Shown: piece after piece, positions 8,921 through 19,197 of the stretch
How the letters are laid out: every line of letters starts with the position of its first letter
How positions within the stretch are numbered: the first letter of the stretch is position 1
NCBI RefSeq assembly: GCF_024171785.1
Contig: NZ_JAMTCK010000002.1
Coordinates: forward strand, 372,001-436,000
Source: Goodfellowiella coeruleoviolacea
GTDB lineage: Bacteria; Actinomycetota; Actinomycetes; Mycobacteriales; Pseudonocardiaceae
Length of the DNA stretch: 64,000 bases
Reading direction: 5' to 3'
Position numbers and translations under genes: made by a program
The notes under the pieces: model-generated
Told to the model about the DNA's origin: nothing
Seen by the model: only the letters and a program-made list of their open reading frames with translations
Database searches by the model: none

Positions 8921-9798
8921 TGACCACGGTTCCACTGCCGTTCCGCAGGAACCGGCGTCGGGGCGGTCGGGACGGCTCGATGATCCACCGGCCCAACTTC
9001 CTCGTCTACGGCCTGCTGATCGCGTTCGTGCTCGGTTCGGCGTTCCCGTTCTACTGGTCCTTCCTGGTGGCCAGCCGGGACAGCTCGATGCTGTCCGAAC
9101 GGGTGCCGCCGCTGCTGCCCGGCGGCAACTTCCTGTCCAACGCGGCGAAGGTGATCGACACGATCCCGTTCTGGAAGGCGTTGGGAAACAGCATCATCGT
9201 GTCCGGCACGGTGACCCTGACGACGGTGCTGTTCTCCACGCTCGCCGGGTTCGCCTTCGCCAAACTCCGGTTCCGGGGCCGCAACATCCTGTTCGTGTTC
9301 GTCGTGGCGACCCTGGCGGTGCCCACCCAGCTGGGCATCATCCCGCTGTACATGGCGATGGCCGAGTTCGGCTGGGCCAACGAGCTGGAGGCGGTGATCG
9401 TGCCCAACCTGGTCACCGCGATCGGCGTGTTCTGGATGCGTCAGTACACAGTGGAGGCGCTGCCCTACGAACTGGTCGAGGCGGCCAGGATGGACGGGTG
9501 CAGCATGATCCGGGTGTTCTGGCACGTCTGCCTCCCGGCGGTGCGGCCAGCCGCGGCGTTCCTGGCGATGTTCACGTTCATGCAGTCCTGGAACGACTTC
9601 CTGTGGCCCCTGGTCGCACTGGACGCGACCAACCCCACGCTGCAGGTGGCCCTGGAGAAGCTGCAGAGCGGCTACTACGTCGACTACTCGCTGGTGCTCG
9701 CCGGGACCACCATGGCGACCGTGCCGGTGCTGATCGTTTTCGTACTGCTTGGCCGGCAGATCGTCGCCGGCATCATGCAAGGCGCTATTAAGGGGTGA
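8920..9798 (+). CDS. cebG: CUT1 sugar ABC permease CebG
   Basis: This is the second permease of the cellobiose importer, 292 residues. The membrane region begins at LVYGLLIAFVLGSAFPFYWS, and the EAA loop reads LVEAARMDGCSMIRVFWHVCLPAV. The ATG shares one base with the cebF stop and has AGGGGAGG just upstream. The C-terminus GRQIVAGIMQGAIKG is typical of MalG/CebG-like permeases. The same tail recurs in the second operon at 19127 (GRQIVGGIMQGAVKG), one of the signs that both operons derive from a common ancestor. Confidence 0.9.
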   Translation: MTTVPLPFRRNRRRGGRDGSMIHRPNFLVYGLLIAFVLGSAFPFYWSFLVASRDSSMLSERVPPLLPGGNFLSNAAKVIDTIPFWKALGNSIIVSGTVTLTTVLFSTLAGFAFAKLRFRGRNILFVFVVATLAVPTQLGIIPLYMAMAEFGWANELEAVIVPNLVTAIGVFWMRQYTVEALPYELVEAARMDGCSMIRVFWHVCLPAVRPAAAFLAMFTFMQSWNDFLWPLVALDATNPTLQVALEKLQSGYYVDYSLVLAGTTMATVPVLIVFVLLGRQIVAGIMQGAIKG

Positions 9799-9801
9799 GC
9801 A

Positions 9802-11246
<1,445 letters not shown>

Positions 11247-11250
<4 letters not shown>

Positions 11251-12281
11251 TCGAACCCTTGAACGCGGTTGGCGAGGATCGGAACATCCCGACCCTGGAG
11301 GAGGTGGCGCGGGTCGCGGGTGTTTCCCGCTCCACCGTCTCCAGAGTGATCAACGATCTGCCGCACGTCAGCCGCAAGGCGCGGGAATCCGTGGCACGGG
11401 CCATCCAGACGCTGGGCTACGTGCCCAACCAGGCGGCCCGGAGCCTGGCCACCAAGCGGACCAACTCGGTCGCCCTGGTGTTCTCCGAACACGGAACCCG
11501 GGTCTTTGGCGACCCGTTCTTCGCCGGGGTGCTGCGTGGCATCTACGCCGGCATGGCGGGCAGCCAGCGCCAGCTCGTGCTGCTGATGAGCCAGGAGCCG
11601 GGCGATGACAGCCAGCTGGAGCAGTACCTGCTCAACGGGCACGTGGACGGGGTGCTCGTGGTCAGCCTGCACGGTCGGGACCCGCTGCCGAGGCGGCTGA
11701 CCGAGGCCGGGGTGCCGGTGGTGCTGGTCGGCCGACCGCTGGCCGGGGGCAACGTGCCCTATGTGGACTCGGACAACTTCCACGGTGGCTGGGAAGCCGC
11801 GCGGCACCTGGTCGCGACCGGTCGCCGCCGGATCGCCACGATCGCCGGGCCCAAGGACATGGCCGCGGGCATCGACCGGTTGGTCGGGTGGCGCCGGGGC
11901 ATGTCCGAGGCCGGTCTGCCGGCGGACGCGGTGGTGCACAGCGACTTCACCGTCGAGGGCGGCTCCGCGGCCATGACCGAGTTGCTGACCAGGTATCCGG
12001 ACGTGGACGCGGTGTTCGCCGCTGCGGACATCATCGCGGTGGGCGCCATGCAGGCGCTGACCGCGCACGGCCGGCGCATTCCCGACGACGTCGCCGTGGT
12101 CGGGCACGACGACTCGATCTTCGCCAGCTCCACGGTGCCGCCGCTGACCACGGTGCGTCAGTCAGTGGAGGAGCTGGGCCGGACCACGACCTGGCGGCTG
12201 CTCGCCCAGCTCGCCGGCGAGGAGGACCTGCCCCCGTCGGTGCTGCTGCCCACCGAGCTGATCCGCCGCGCCTCCAGCTGA
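11247..12281 (+). CDS. cebR: LacI-family cellobiose repressor CebR
   Basis: The 344-residue product has a LacI-type HTH near the N-terminus (LEEVARVAGVSRSTVSRVIN) followed by a periplasmic-binding-protein-like sensor with VDSDNFHGGWEAARHLVATG. CebR repressors release the operator TGGGAGCGCTCCCA when cellobiose binds. Two such palindromes lie 5 kb upstream in the GH9/cebE intergenic region. GTG at 11247 overlaps the bglC stop (GTGA) with AGCGGAGAA upstream, so cebR is the last gene of the operon it controls and is autoregulated through it. Confidence 0.88.
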
Positions 12282-12422
12282 CACCCCCGCCGCGCGCCAG
12301 TGCCAACGATGTCACGGCGTGCGGCTGGTGGTGCGATCCGGCGCGGCCACACCTGGCGTTCATCCAGCGGTCAGGTGCTGTTCATCTGGATGTCTCCTGC
12401 GCGTCACCGGTCTGGTGAGAAT

Positions 12423-12442
12423 CTGACTGCACAATCAGTCAG
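12423..12442. promoter_or_regulatory. Palindromic site upstream of the sialidase
   Basis: CTGACTG (12423-12429) and CAGTCAG (12436-12442) form a perfect 7-bp inverted repeat around CACAAT. It lies 67 bp before the sialidase start, beside an unusually A+T-rich stretch that may hold the promoter. The cognate regulator is not identified. Confidence 0.5.
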
Positions 12443-12508
12443 TATGTGAATTTTTACCTATTGGTCCATTCATCAACGGCGCGTCCGGCGCTGTTGTGAG
12501 GGGGAGCG

Positions 12509-14401
12509 ATGCGCAGAAGCAGACAAGGGTGGCGCGGTGTCCGAGCTGTGCTGGTGGCGGCCGTCCTCACGGCCGCCACGGCCGTTCCGGTGGCGGCGGC
12601 ACCCGGAGCGCCCGCCGCAGCCCTGACCCCCGCCGCCCCGACCGCCAGCGCGGCCGCGGCGAGCCTGGAGGGCAGGGCGGTCCTGGCCCCCAACGTGAGC
12701 GGCTACACCTGTTTCCGGATCCCCGCCCTGGCGACCGCCGAGAACGGCACGCTGCTGCTGTTCGCCGAGGCCCGCAAACCCACCTGCGGTGACACCGGAA
12801 CCCACGACGTGGTGCTGATCCGCTCCGTGGACAGCGGGAAGAACTGGGAGAAGACCCCGGAGGTCATCCACCAGGGGGCCGGCTCCACCGCGCACAACCC
12901 CGTGCCCGTGGTGGACCGGGAGAGCGGGCGGATCACCCTGCTCACCACCCGGGCGTACCGGACGGTGTGGGCGCAGCACAGCGATGACAACGGCGAGTCC
13001 TGGTCGGCGCCTCGGGAGATCACCAGCAGCGTGAAACTGCCCAACTGGCAGGGCTACGCCACCGGGCCGTCCCACGGCATCCAGCTGACCAGGGGAGCGC
13101 ACGCCGGCCGGCTGGTGGTCGGCACCAACTACACCACGGTTGACGGCGTCAAGGGCGGTGCCCTCATCTACAGCGACGACGGCGGCCTGACCTGGCAGCT
13201 CGGCGCCCACGACGAGTCCGCCGACCCCGACCTGCGGGTGCAGGAGCTGTCGGTGTTCGAACGCCCGGACGGCTCGCTGTTCGCGTTCGCCCGCAACGAG
13301 AACGGCACCAGTCCGTCCACTGTGGCCGCCGCGGTGTCCACCGACGCCGGGCAGAGCTTCTCCGTCCCGTTCCACGCCGGTGCGGCCGAGACGGGCTGGG
13401 CCAGCCCGACCGTGCAGGCGTCCACTTTGGAGCTGCGGGCCACCGACCGCGGTGACCGGTACAACCGCGTGCTGGTCGCCTCGCCCACCACCGAGGAGGT
13501 GCGTCCGGACGGGAATCCGAGGAAGAACCTCACCATCCGGTCCACCTTCAAGGGCGGCAACGAATGGGTCGATCCCCGCGGCGGGACGGTGATCTACTCC
13601 GGCTACGCCGCCTACACCGACATGACCCTGGTCAACGCCAACACGGTGGGGCTGGCCTACGAGCGGGCGACCAACTGGTCGCACGGCTACCTCTGGTTCA
13701 CCACGTTCACCGAGGCCGATCTGGGGCTGCCGGACGGGAACACCAGCGGCCTGCCCACCACCCCCGACTCCTCGCCCAACAAGCTGGACGCCTACCTGCG
13801 CGGCGGGGTGAGCGCCACCACGGGCAGGTTCGGCAGGGCGATCGCACTGGACGGCACCGACGACCGCGTGCAGCTGCCGTTCGCCGAGAAGCTGGCGGTC
13901 AGCAGCAACGACTTCACCTGGACCGGGTGGTTCAACTACGGGGCCAGCACCTCGACCCAGGCGCTGGTGTGGGCCTACAACCAGGGCGATGTGTACTCCC
14001 AGCTGTGGCTGCGCGCCGAACCGGCCAACGGCCGGCTGCGGGCGCTGGCGCAGAGCGGCGAGACCGCGGCGGTGGTCAGCACCACCAAGGCGTACAACGA
14101 CCGGAAGTGGCACCACGTGGCGCTGCGCCGCGCGGGCGGCACGCTGAGCATCCACGTGGACGGGGTGCGCGCCGGCTCGGTCGACGTGTCCGCGGTCGGG
14201 TCGGTCAGCCCGAAGCGGCCGTTCCAGATCCACCTGGGCCAGCGGCTGGACGGAGAGCAGCGGTTGCGCGGTGCCCTGGACGAGGTGCGGCTGTACGGCC
14301 GTGCGCTCACCGACGCCGAGATCGGTCAGGTGTACTCGGCCAACGCGGCCCTGCCCGACGGGCTGCTGATCCGGCTGCCGATGGACACGACCACCGGTTG
14401 A
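12509..14401 (+). CDS. Secreted exo-alpha-sialidase with C-terminal LamG-like domain
   Basis: The 630-residue product has a signal peptide (Arg-rich start, hydrophobic core to about residue 30), then a six-bladed GH33-type propeller. The FRIP motif (69-72) supplies the arginine that binds the sialate carboxyl group. Asp-box repeats are visible: SVDSGKNW, HSDDNGESW, YSDDGGLTW and STDAGQSF. From about residue 440 there is a concanavalin-like LamG domain (IALDGTDDRVQLPF onward), probably for carbohydrate binding. It would release terminal sialic acid from host or environmental glycans. No sialic acid uptake genes are next to it. ATG has GAGGGGGAG upstream. Confidence 0.9.
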   Translation: MRRSRQGWRGVRAVLVAAVLTAATAVPVAAAPGAPAAALTPAAPTASAAAASLEGRAVLAPNVSGYTCFRIPALATAENGTLLLFAEARKPTCGDTGTHDVVLIRSVDSGKNWEKTPEVIHQGAGSTAHNPVPVVDRESGRITLLTTRAYRTVWAQHSDDNGESWSAPREITSSVKLPNWQGYATGPSHGIQLTRGAHAGRLVVGTNYTTVDGVKGGALIYSDDGGLTWQLGAHDESADPDLRVQELSVFERPDGSLFAFARNENGTSPSTVAAAVSTDAGQSFSVPFHAGAAETGWASPTVQASTLELRATDRGDRYNRVLVASPTTEEVRPDGNPRKNLTIRSTFKGGNEWVDPRGGTVIYSGYAAYTDMTLVNANTVGLAYERATNWSHGYLWFTTFTEADLGLPDGNTSGLPTTPDSSPNKLDAYLRGGVSATTGRFGRAIALDGTDDRVQLPFAEKLAVSSNDFTWTGWFNYGASTSTQALVWAYNQGDVYSQLWLRAEPANGRLRALAQSGETAAVVSTTKAYNDRKWHHVALRRAGGTLSIHVDGVRAGSVDVSAVGSVSPKRPFQIHLGQRLDGEQRLRGALDEVRLYGRALTDAEIGQVYSANAALPDGLLIRLPMDTTTG

Positions 14402-14431
14402 CCGCCGGCCACCGGACAACGAGATGTCCAC

Positions 14432-14465
14432 AGTGGACCAGGATGGCGTGCCGCCCTGGTCCACT
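14432..14465. terminator. Bidirectional stem-loop between convergent genes
   Basis: AGTGGACCAGG (14432-14442) pairs with CCTGGTCCACT (14455-14465): an 11-bp perfect stem with a 12-base loop. It lies between the 3' ends of the sialidase and the LacI gene. Its left arm overlaps the genome-typical palindrome GTCCACAGTGGAC (14426-14438). Confidence 0.7.
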
Positions 14466-14485
14466 CCTGGCTTTCGCCGCCGCCG

Positions 14486-15544
14486 CTACCGGGGAGCGGC
14501 GGCGCCGCAGGAGTCCCGGACGACCAGGGTGGTGGCGAGTTCGACGGGAGCGGGGGTGGGCGCCGCCTTGCCGCCCTCGACCATGGCCATCACCGCAGCC
14601 GCGGCGGCCCGGCCGAACCCCGACTTGTCCTGCGCCACGGTGGTCAGCGCGGGCTCGACGAGCGCGGCCACCTCGATGTCGTCGAAGCCCACCAGGGCAA
14701 CGTCGTCCGGCACGCGGCAGCCGGCCTGCCTGGCGGCCAGCAGCGCGCCCACGGCCATCTCGTCGCCGGCCGCGAACACCGCCGTGGGCGGCTCCGGCAG
14801 CGCGAGCAGCTTCCGCATGGCGCTGTGCCCGCTGGCGCGGTAGAAGTCGCCCTCGGCCACGTAGTCCTCCCGGACCGGCACACCCGCCTCGGCCAGCGCG
14901 GCCCGGTAACCGGCCAGCCGGTCGGCGCCGGGCCTGGTGCGCGCCGGCCCGGCGATGGTGGCGATCCGCCGGTGCCCCAGCCCCAGCAGGTGCCGCACGG
15001 CCTGCCCGGCGCCCTCGGCGTTGGCCGAGGTCACGTACGTCGCCCTGGGGCCGTCCACGGCCACGTCGATGGCCACGCACGGCAGCCCGGACTGGGCGAA
15101 CAGGGCGAACGCCTCGGCGTCCGAGCCGCTGTCGATGAGCACCACGCCGGCCAGGTCGTGCCGGCGCACCGTGTCCACGTAGCCGACCGGGTCGGCCAGG
15201 GACGCGCCCACCTGCCGGTGGTGGGCGGCTTCGCCGGTGGCCAGCATCAGCAGGTGGTAGCCGTGCGCGCTGAGCGCCGACTTCAGCCCGATGAGCAGGT
15301 CCTGCAGGAACGGGTGCCGCCAGCCGGAGCGCCGGTGGTCGGTGTCCCACACCAGGCCCACCATGGTTGACCGGCCGGTGGCCAGGGTGCGTGCTGACTC
15401 GTTGGGGCGGTAGTCCAGTTCGCGGGCCATTCGCTCGACTCGCTCCCGGGTTTTCGGGCTCACTGAGTCGGGCTTGTTGAAAACACGCGACACGGTCGCC
15501 AGAGAAACCCCGCAGAGCTGGGCCAGCTCTCGGATCGTCGTCAT
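14486..15544 (-). CDS. LacI-family regulator of the second glucoside operon
   Basis: The 352-residue product has a classic LacI HTH at the N-terminus (MTTIRELAQLCGVSLATVSR) and a sugar sensor domain (VGLVWDTD... HRRIATIAGPA). It is divergent from the paralogous importer operon that starts at 15948, and a 14-bp palindrome lies 27 bp before its own start, so it likely represses itself and that operon in response to a sugar. Compared with CebR its HTH recognition helix is different (SLATVSRVF against SRSTVSRVI), in keeping with a different operator sequence. Confidence 0.88.
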   Translation of the reverse strand: MTTIRELAQLCGVSLATVSRVFNKPDSVSPKTRERVERMARELDYRPNESARTLATGRSTMVGLVWDTDHRRSGWRHPFLQDLLIGLKSALSAHGYHLLMLATGEAAHHRQVGASLADPVGYVDTVRRHDLAGVVLIDSGSDAEAFALFAQSGLPCVAIDVAVDGPRATYVTSANAEGAGQAVRHLLGLGHRRIATIAGPARTRPGADRLAGYRAALAEAGVPVREDYVAEGDFYRASGHSAMRKLLALPEPPTAVFAAGDEMAVGALLAARQAGCRVPDDVALVGFDDIEVAALVEPALTTVAQDKSGFGRAAAAAVMAMVEGGKAAPTPAPVELATTLVVRDSCGAAAPR

Positions 15545-15570
15545 GTCACCCTAGTCGTTCAGCTAATTTT

Positions 15571-15584
15571 TGTAACCGGTTTCA
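15571..15584. promoter_or_regulatory. LacI-type operator for the second glucoside operon
   Basis: TGTAACCGGTTTCA is palindromic at 12 of 14 positions, with a central CG step as in most LacI-family operators. It lies 27 bp upstream of the divergent LacI gene. A weaker look-alike, TGTTACCGTTCTGT (15706-15719), sits just before the -35 element of the operon promoter. Confidence 0.65.
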
Positions 15585-15722
15585 TCACCGTATCCGCAGG
15601 GTGGCACAGGGTCAAGTTGACCCCCGTTGACCCAGGTTGTAGCAGCTAGACCGGGCACGGCAGGGGTCTGGGCCGCAGTGGGCACCGCATCGCCCAAACT
15701 TGGCTTGTTACCGTTCTGTTGC

Positions 15723-15751
15723 TTGACATCGTTTTGTTCCGGGTCTGTCAT
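15723..15751 (+). promoter_or_regulatory. Candidate promoter of the second glucoside operon
   Basis: TTGACA (15723-15728) is a perfect -35 consensus, with TGTCAT (15746-15751) 17 bases later as -10. The start codon is about 200 bases further on, so the leader would be long. Confidence 0.5.
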
Positions 15752-15947
15752 GTGTCTCACACAATGTGGCGGTCGCCCTGTTGGGACGCGGTTTTCACCG
15801 GCCTCGGCACCGGGGTTTTCCAGTGCTGTTCACCTGGGCGATCGCCATGTTTCCCAACGAGCTTGTTCTGGCTGACCGGTCGGGCGTCACCGGCGTGCCG
15901 TGCGTTTCGAGCTGGAGCGAGTCGGAGAACGGAAACGGAGAACCGTG

Positions 15948-17219
15948 ATGCGTCCGAGGGGTTCAGCGCGCCGAGTCGCCGGCGCGCTCAGCGCCGGGTT
16001 GCTGGCAACCGCGTTACTGGCCGGCTGCGGCGGCGCGGGCAGCGGCAAGACCAAACTCACCATCGGGTTGTTCGGCGACTTCGGCTACGCCGACCTGTTC
16101 ACCGAGTACGAGCAGTCCCACCCGGACATCGACATCGTGGACAGCGTCGCCAAGTACGACGACCACCACACCAGCCTGGCCACCCACCTGGCCACCAACA
16201 GCGGCGCGGCCGACATCGAGGCCGTGGACACCGGCTACATCGCCCAGTTCAAGCAGAACCCCAAGGCGTTCGTCGACCTCAACACCAAGGGCGGGGCCGA
16301 CCTGAAGAACCGCTGGCTGAGCTGGAAGTGGGAGTCCTCGCTGGGCAAGGGCGGCGAGCAGATCGGCTACGGCACCGACGTCGGCGGCCTGGCCATCTGC
16401 TACCGCAAGGACCTGTTCGCCGAGGCCGGACTGCCCACCGAGCGCGACCAGGTCGGGGCGGCGTGGCCGACCTGGCAGGCGTTCCTGGACCTGGGCCGGC
16501 AGTTCCAGGCCCGCGCGCCGCAGGGCACCAAGTGGTTCGACGGCGGCCCCACCCTGTTCAACAGCATCGTCGGCCAGGCAGGGGTCGGCTACTACGACAA
16601 GTCCGACCAGGTCGTGCTCAAGGACAACGCCGAGATCAAGCAGGCGTGGGACCTGGTGACCGGCGGGGTCACCGCCGGCCTGTCCGCCGGGCTGAAGTAC
16701 AGCACGCCCGAGTGGAACACCGGGTTCAAGCAGAACCAGTTCGCCACCGTGGCCTGCCCGGCCTGGCAGATGGCCAAGATCCAGCAGCAGGCCCCGGACA
16801 CGGCCGGCAAGTGGGACGTGGCACCGGTGCCCGGTGGCGGCGGCAACTGGGGCGGCTCCTATCTGACCGTGCCCAGCCAGGGCGACCACATCGACCAGGC
16901 GGTGGAGCTGGTGACCTGGCTGACCGCCCCGGAGCAGCAGGCCAAGGTGTTCACCAAGAAGGGCCTGCTGCCGTCCACTCCGGAGCTGTACGACCGGCCG
17001 GAGATCACCAGCTACACCAACCCGTTCTTCAGCGACGCGCCGGTCGGCAAGCTGTTCACCGACGCCGCCCGCAAGCTGGAGCCGCAGTACCAGGGGCCGC
17101 AGGCCGGTGCCATCCAGGAGGAGATGGCCAACGCCATGCTGCGCGTCGAGCAGGGCAAGCAGAGTCCGGACGAGTCCTGGAACCAGGCCGTCGGAGACGT
17201 CCAGCGCCTGATCAAGTGA
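15948..17219 (+). CDS. Sugar-binding lipoprotein, CebE paralogue
   Basis: The 423-residue product is a CUT1 solute-binding protein with lipobox LAGC (Cys27). It is plainly paralogous to CebE at 6486: both share the IGYGTD(I/V)G(P/G)(V/L)A(M/I)CYRKDLF block, the EWNTGFK block and NWGGSYLTVP. ATG at 15948 follows GGAG by seven bases. Leu23, inside the signal peptide, is encoded by TTA (16014-16016). The operon has the same order as the ceb locus but no hairpin after this gene and its own LacI regulator. The ligand is probably a beta-glucoside or cello-oligosaccharide; which one cannot be read from sequence. Confidence 0.87.
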   Translation: MRPRGSARRVAGALSAGLLATALLAGCGGAGSGKTKLTIGLFGDFGYADLFTEYEQSHPDIDIVDSVAKYDDHHTSLATHLATNSGAADIEAVDTGYIAQFKQNPKAFVDLNTKGGADLKNRWLSWKWESSLGKGGEQIGYGTDVGGLAICYRKDLFAEAGLPTERDQVGAAWPTWQAFLDLGRQFQARAPQGTKWFDGGPTLFNSIVGQAGVGYYDKSDQVVLKDNAEIKQAWDLVTGGVTAGLSAGLKYSTPEWNTGFKQNQFATVACPAWQMAKIQQQAPDTAGKWDVAPVPGGGGNWGGSYLTVPSQGDHIDQAVELVTWLTAPEQQAKVFTKKGLLPSTPELYDRPEITSYTNPFFSDAPVGKLFTDAARKLEPQYQGPQAGAIQEEMANAMLRVEQGKQSPDESWNQAVGDVQRLIK

Positions 17220-17226
17220 GTTGACG

Positions 17227-18192
17227 ATGACGACGACCACCCCACCGCGCTCCGGGGCGGCGACGTCGGCCGACACGTCCCCACCGCGGCGGCGCGACCG
17301 CTGGTACCGGTGGGACGTGCGGCTGTCGCCGTACCTCTACATCGCCCCCTACTTCGTGATCTTCGGCGTCTTCGGGCTGTACCCGCTGCTCTACACCGCG
17401 TGGGTGTCGCTGCAGGAGCGCGCCCTCAACGACCCCGAGGGCGCCCACTGGGTGGGGCTGGACAACTACACCCGGCTGCTGTTCCACGATCCGTACTTCT
17501 GGAACGCCATGGGCAACACCATCAGCCTGTGGCTGCTGACCACCATCCCGCAGATCCTGCTGGCCCTGTGGATCGCCCAGCTGCTCAACCGCAGGCTGCG
17601 CAGCAGGACGCTGTTCCGGATGGGCGTGCTGCTGCCCAACGTCACCTCGGTCGCCGCGGTGACGCTGATCTTCGCCCAGTTGTTCGGCCGGGACTTCGGC
17701 CTGATCAACCTGGCACTGGACGCGTTCGGGCTCGGCAAGATCGACTGGGTGGCGGGCACGGCCAGTTCCCAGGTGGCCCTGGCGGTCATGGTGGTGTGGC
17801 GGTGGACCGGGTACCACGCGCTGGTCTTCCTGGCCGCCATGCAGGCCATCCCCGGCAGCGTCTACGAGGCGGCCACGATCGACGGCGCCAGCGCGCGCCA
17901 GCAGTTCTGGCACATCACCATCCCGATGATGCGCTCGGCCATCGTGTTCGCCACGATCATCTCCACCACCGGCAACATGCGGTTGCTGGCCGAACCCCTG
18001 CTCTTCGCCGGGGGCGTGGCCAGCGGTGGCTCGGACCGGCAGTTCCAGACCGGCGCGCTGTACCTGTACGAGACCGCGTTCCGGCAGTTCGACTTCGGCT
18101 ACGGCTCGGCCATCGCCATGCTGCTGCTCATCGCGATCCTGCTGGTCACCGGGGTCAACTACCTGGTCACCCGGCGCATCCGCACCGACTGA
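17227..18192 (+). CDS. CUT1 sugar ABC permease, CebF paralogue
   Basis: The 321-residue membrane protein matches CebF along its length, including YLYIAPYFVIFGVFGLYPLL in the first helix and the EAA loop SVYEAATIDGASARQQFWHI. The start is taken as ATG 17227, preceded by AAGTGAG overlapping the stop of the binding-protein gene; TTG at 17221 is also possible. The 7-bp gap contrasts with the 125-bp spacer plus hairpin in the first operon, so here binding protein and permeases should be made in closer ratio. Confidence 0.88.
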   Translation: MTTTTPPRSGAATSADTSPPRRRDRWYRWDVRLSPYLYIAPYFVIFGVFGLYPLLYTAWVSLQERALNDPEGAHWVGLDNYTRLLFHDPYFWNAMGNTISLWLLTTIPQILLALWIAQLLNRRLRSRTLFRMGVLLPNVTSVAAVTLIFAQLFGRDFGLINLALDAFGLGKIDWVAGTASSQVALAVMVVWRWTGYHALVFLAAMQAIPGSVYEAATIDGASARQQFWHITIPMMRSAIVFATIISTTGNMRLLAEPLLFAGGVASGGSDRQFQTGALYLYETAFRQFDFGYGSAIAMLLLIAILLVTGVNYLVTRRIRTD

Positions 18193-18206
18193 GAGGACGC
18201 CTCGAC

Positions 18207-19127
18207 GTGACTACGCTGTCGCAGCCCGCGGTGTCGGACCCGGCCGCCCGGGGAGACGGGAACCGGCGCACCGGCCGGGCACCCCGCCGCCGGGGCACCG
18301 GCCACGGGGACGGCCGCATCGCCGGGCCGTGGGTGTACGCCTGCCTGCTCGCGGTGCTGCTCGGCTCGGCCTTCCCGGTCTACTGGTCGTTCGTGGTCGC
18401 CTCGCAGACACCCGACGCGATCGGCAAGGTCCCGCCGGTGCTGGTGCCCGGCGGCCACCTGTTCGACAACATCGCCAAGGTCTTCGACCAGACCGAGTTC
18501 GCGCTCGCCCTGGGCAACTCCCTGATCGTGTCCGGCACGATCACGGTCTCGGTGGTCTTCTTCTCCACCCTGGCCGGCTTCGCCTTCGCCAAGCTCCGCT
18601 TCCGAGGGCGGGGCCTGCTGCTGGTCGTGGTGGTGGCCACCCAGGCGATCCCGCACGAGCTGGGCGTCATCCCGCTGTTCATGATGATGTCCGACTTCGG
18701 CTGGGCCAGTGAACTCCAGGCGGTGATCGTGCCCAGCCTGGTCACCGCGTTCGGCGTGTTCTTCATGCGCCAGTACCTGGACCGGGCCGTGCCCTACGAG
18801 CTGCTGGAGGCCGGCCGCATGGACGGGTGCAGCACGCTGCGGCTGTTCTGGCACGTGGTGGTGCCCGCCGCCCGGCCGGCCGCCGCCGTGCTCGGTCTGT
18901 TCACCTTCATGACCGCGTGGAACGACTTCTTCTGGCCGCTGGTGGTGCTCGACGACGACAACCCCACGGTCCAGACCGCGCTGAGCGCGCTGGCCAGCGG
19001 TTACACCACCGACTACACCCTGGTGCTGACCGCGGCGAGCATCGCCACCGTGCCGGTGCTGGTCATCTTCCTCGCGTTCGGCCGACAGATCGTCGGCGGG
19101 ATCATGCAGGGCGCGGTCAAGGGGTGA
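18207..19127 (+). CDS. CUT1 sugar ABC permease, CebG paralogue
   Basis: The 306-residue product pairs with the permease at 17227. It has a long hydrophilic, Gly/Arg-rich N-terminus of about 35 residues, six membrane helices, the EAA loop LLEAGRMDGCSTLRLFWHVV and the tail GRQIVGGIMQGAVKG. GTG at 18207 follows GAGAGGA by nine bases. Glycine replaces the second alanine of the usual EAA, a tolerated variant. No ATPase is encoded in the operon. Confidence 0.88.
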   Translation: MTTLSQPAVSDPAARGDGNRRTGRAPRRRGTGHGDGRIAGPWVYACLLAVLLGSAFPVYWSFVVASQTPDAIGKVPPVLVPGGHLFDNIAKVFDQTEFALALGNSLIVSGTITVSVVFFSTLAGFAFAKLRFRGRGLLLVVVVATQAIPHELGVIPLFMMMSDFGWASELQAVIVPSLVTAFGVFFMRQYLDRAVPYELLEAGRMDGCSTLRLFWHVVVPAARPAAAVLGLFTFMTAWNDFFWPLVVLDDDNPTVQTALSALASGYTTDYTLVLTAASIATVPVLVIFLAFGRQIVGGIMQGAVKG

Positions 19128-19197
19128 TGGCGCCGAGACGACCCAGCAACCGATCCACCGACCCGCCGTCCTGCTTCTCACCCCTGGAGAGTTCCGA

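Noticed and set aside
8323-9798. A 491-residue fused frame running from cebF into cebG
   Set aside because: The first 200 residues are cebF read in the wrong frame; the true cebG start is ATG 8920, coupled to the cebF stop. The same holds for long frames over 17310-19127, 20663-22378 and 52676-55630.
15571-15584. The second glucoside operon as another CebR target
   Set aside because: No GGGAGCGCTCCC-like site was found between 15545 and 15947; the palindrome there is different and the operon has its own LacI.
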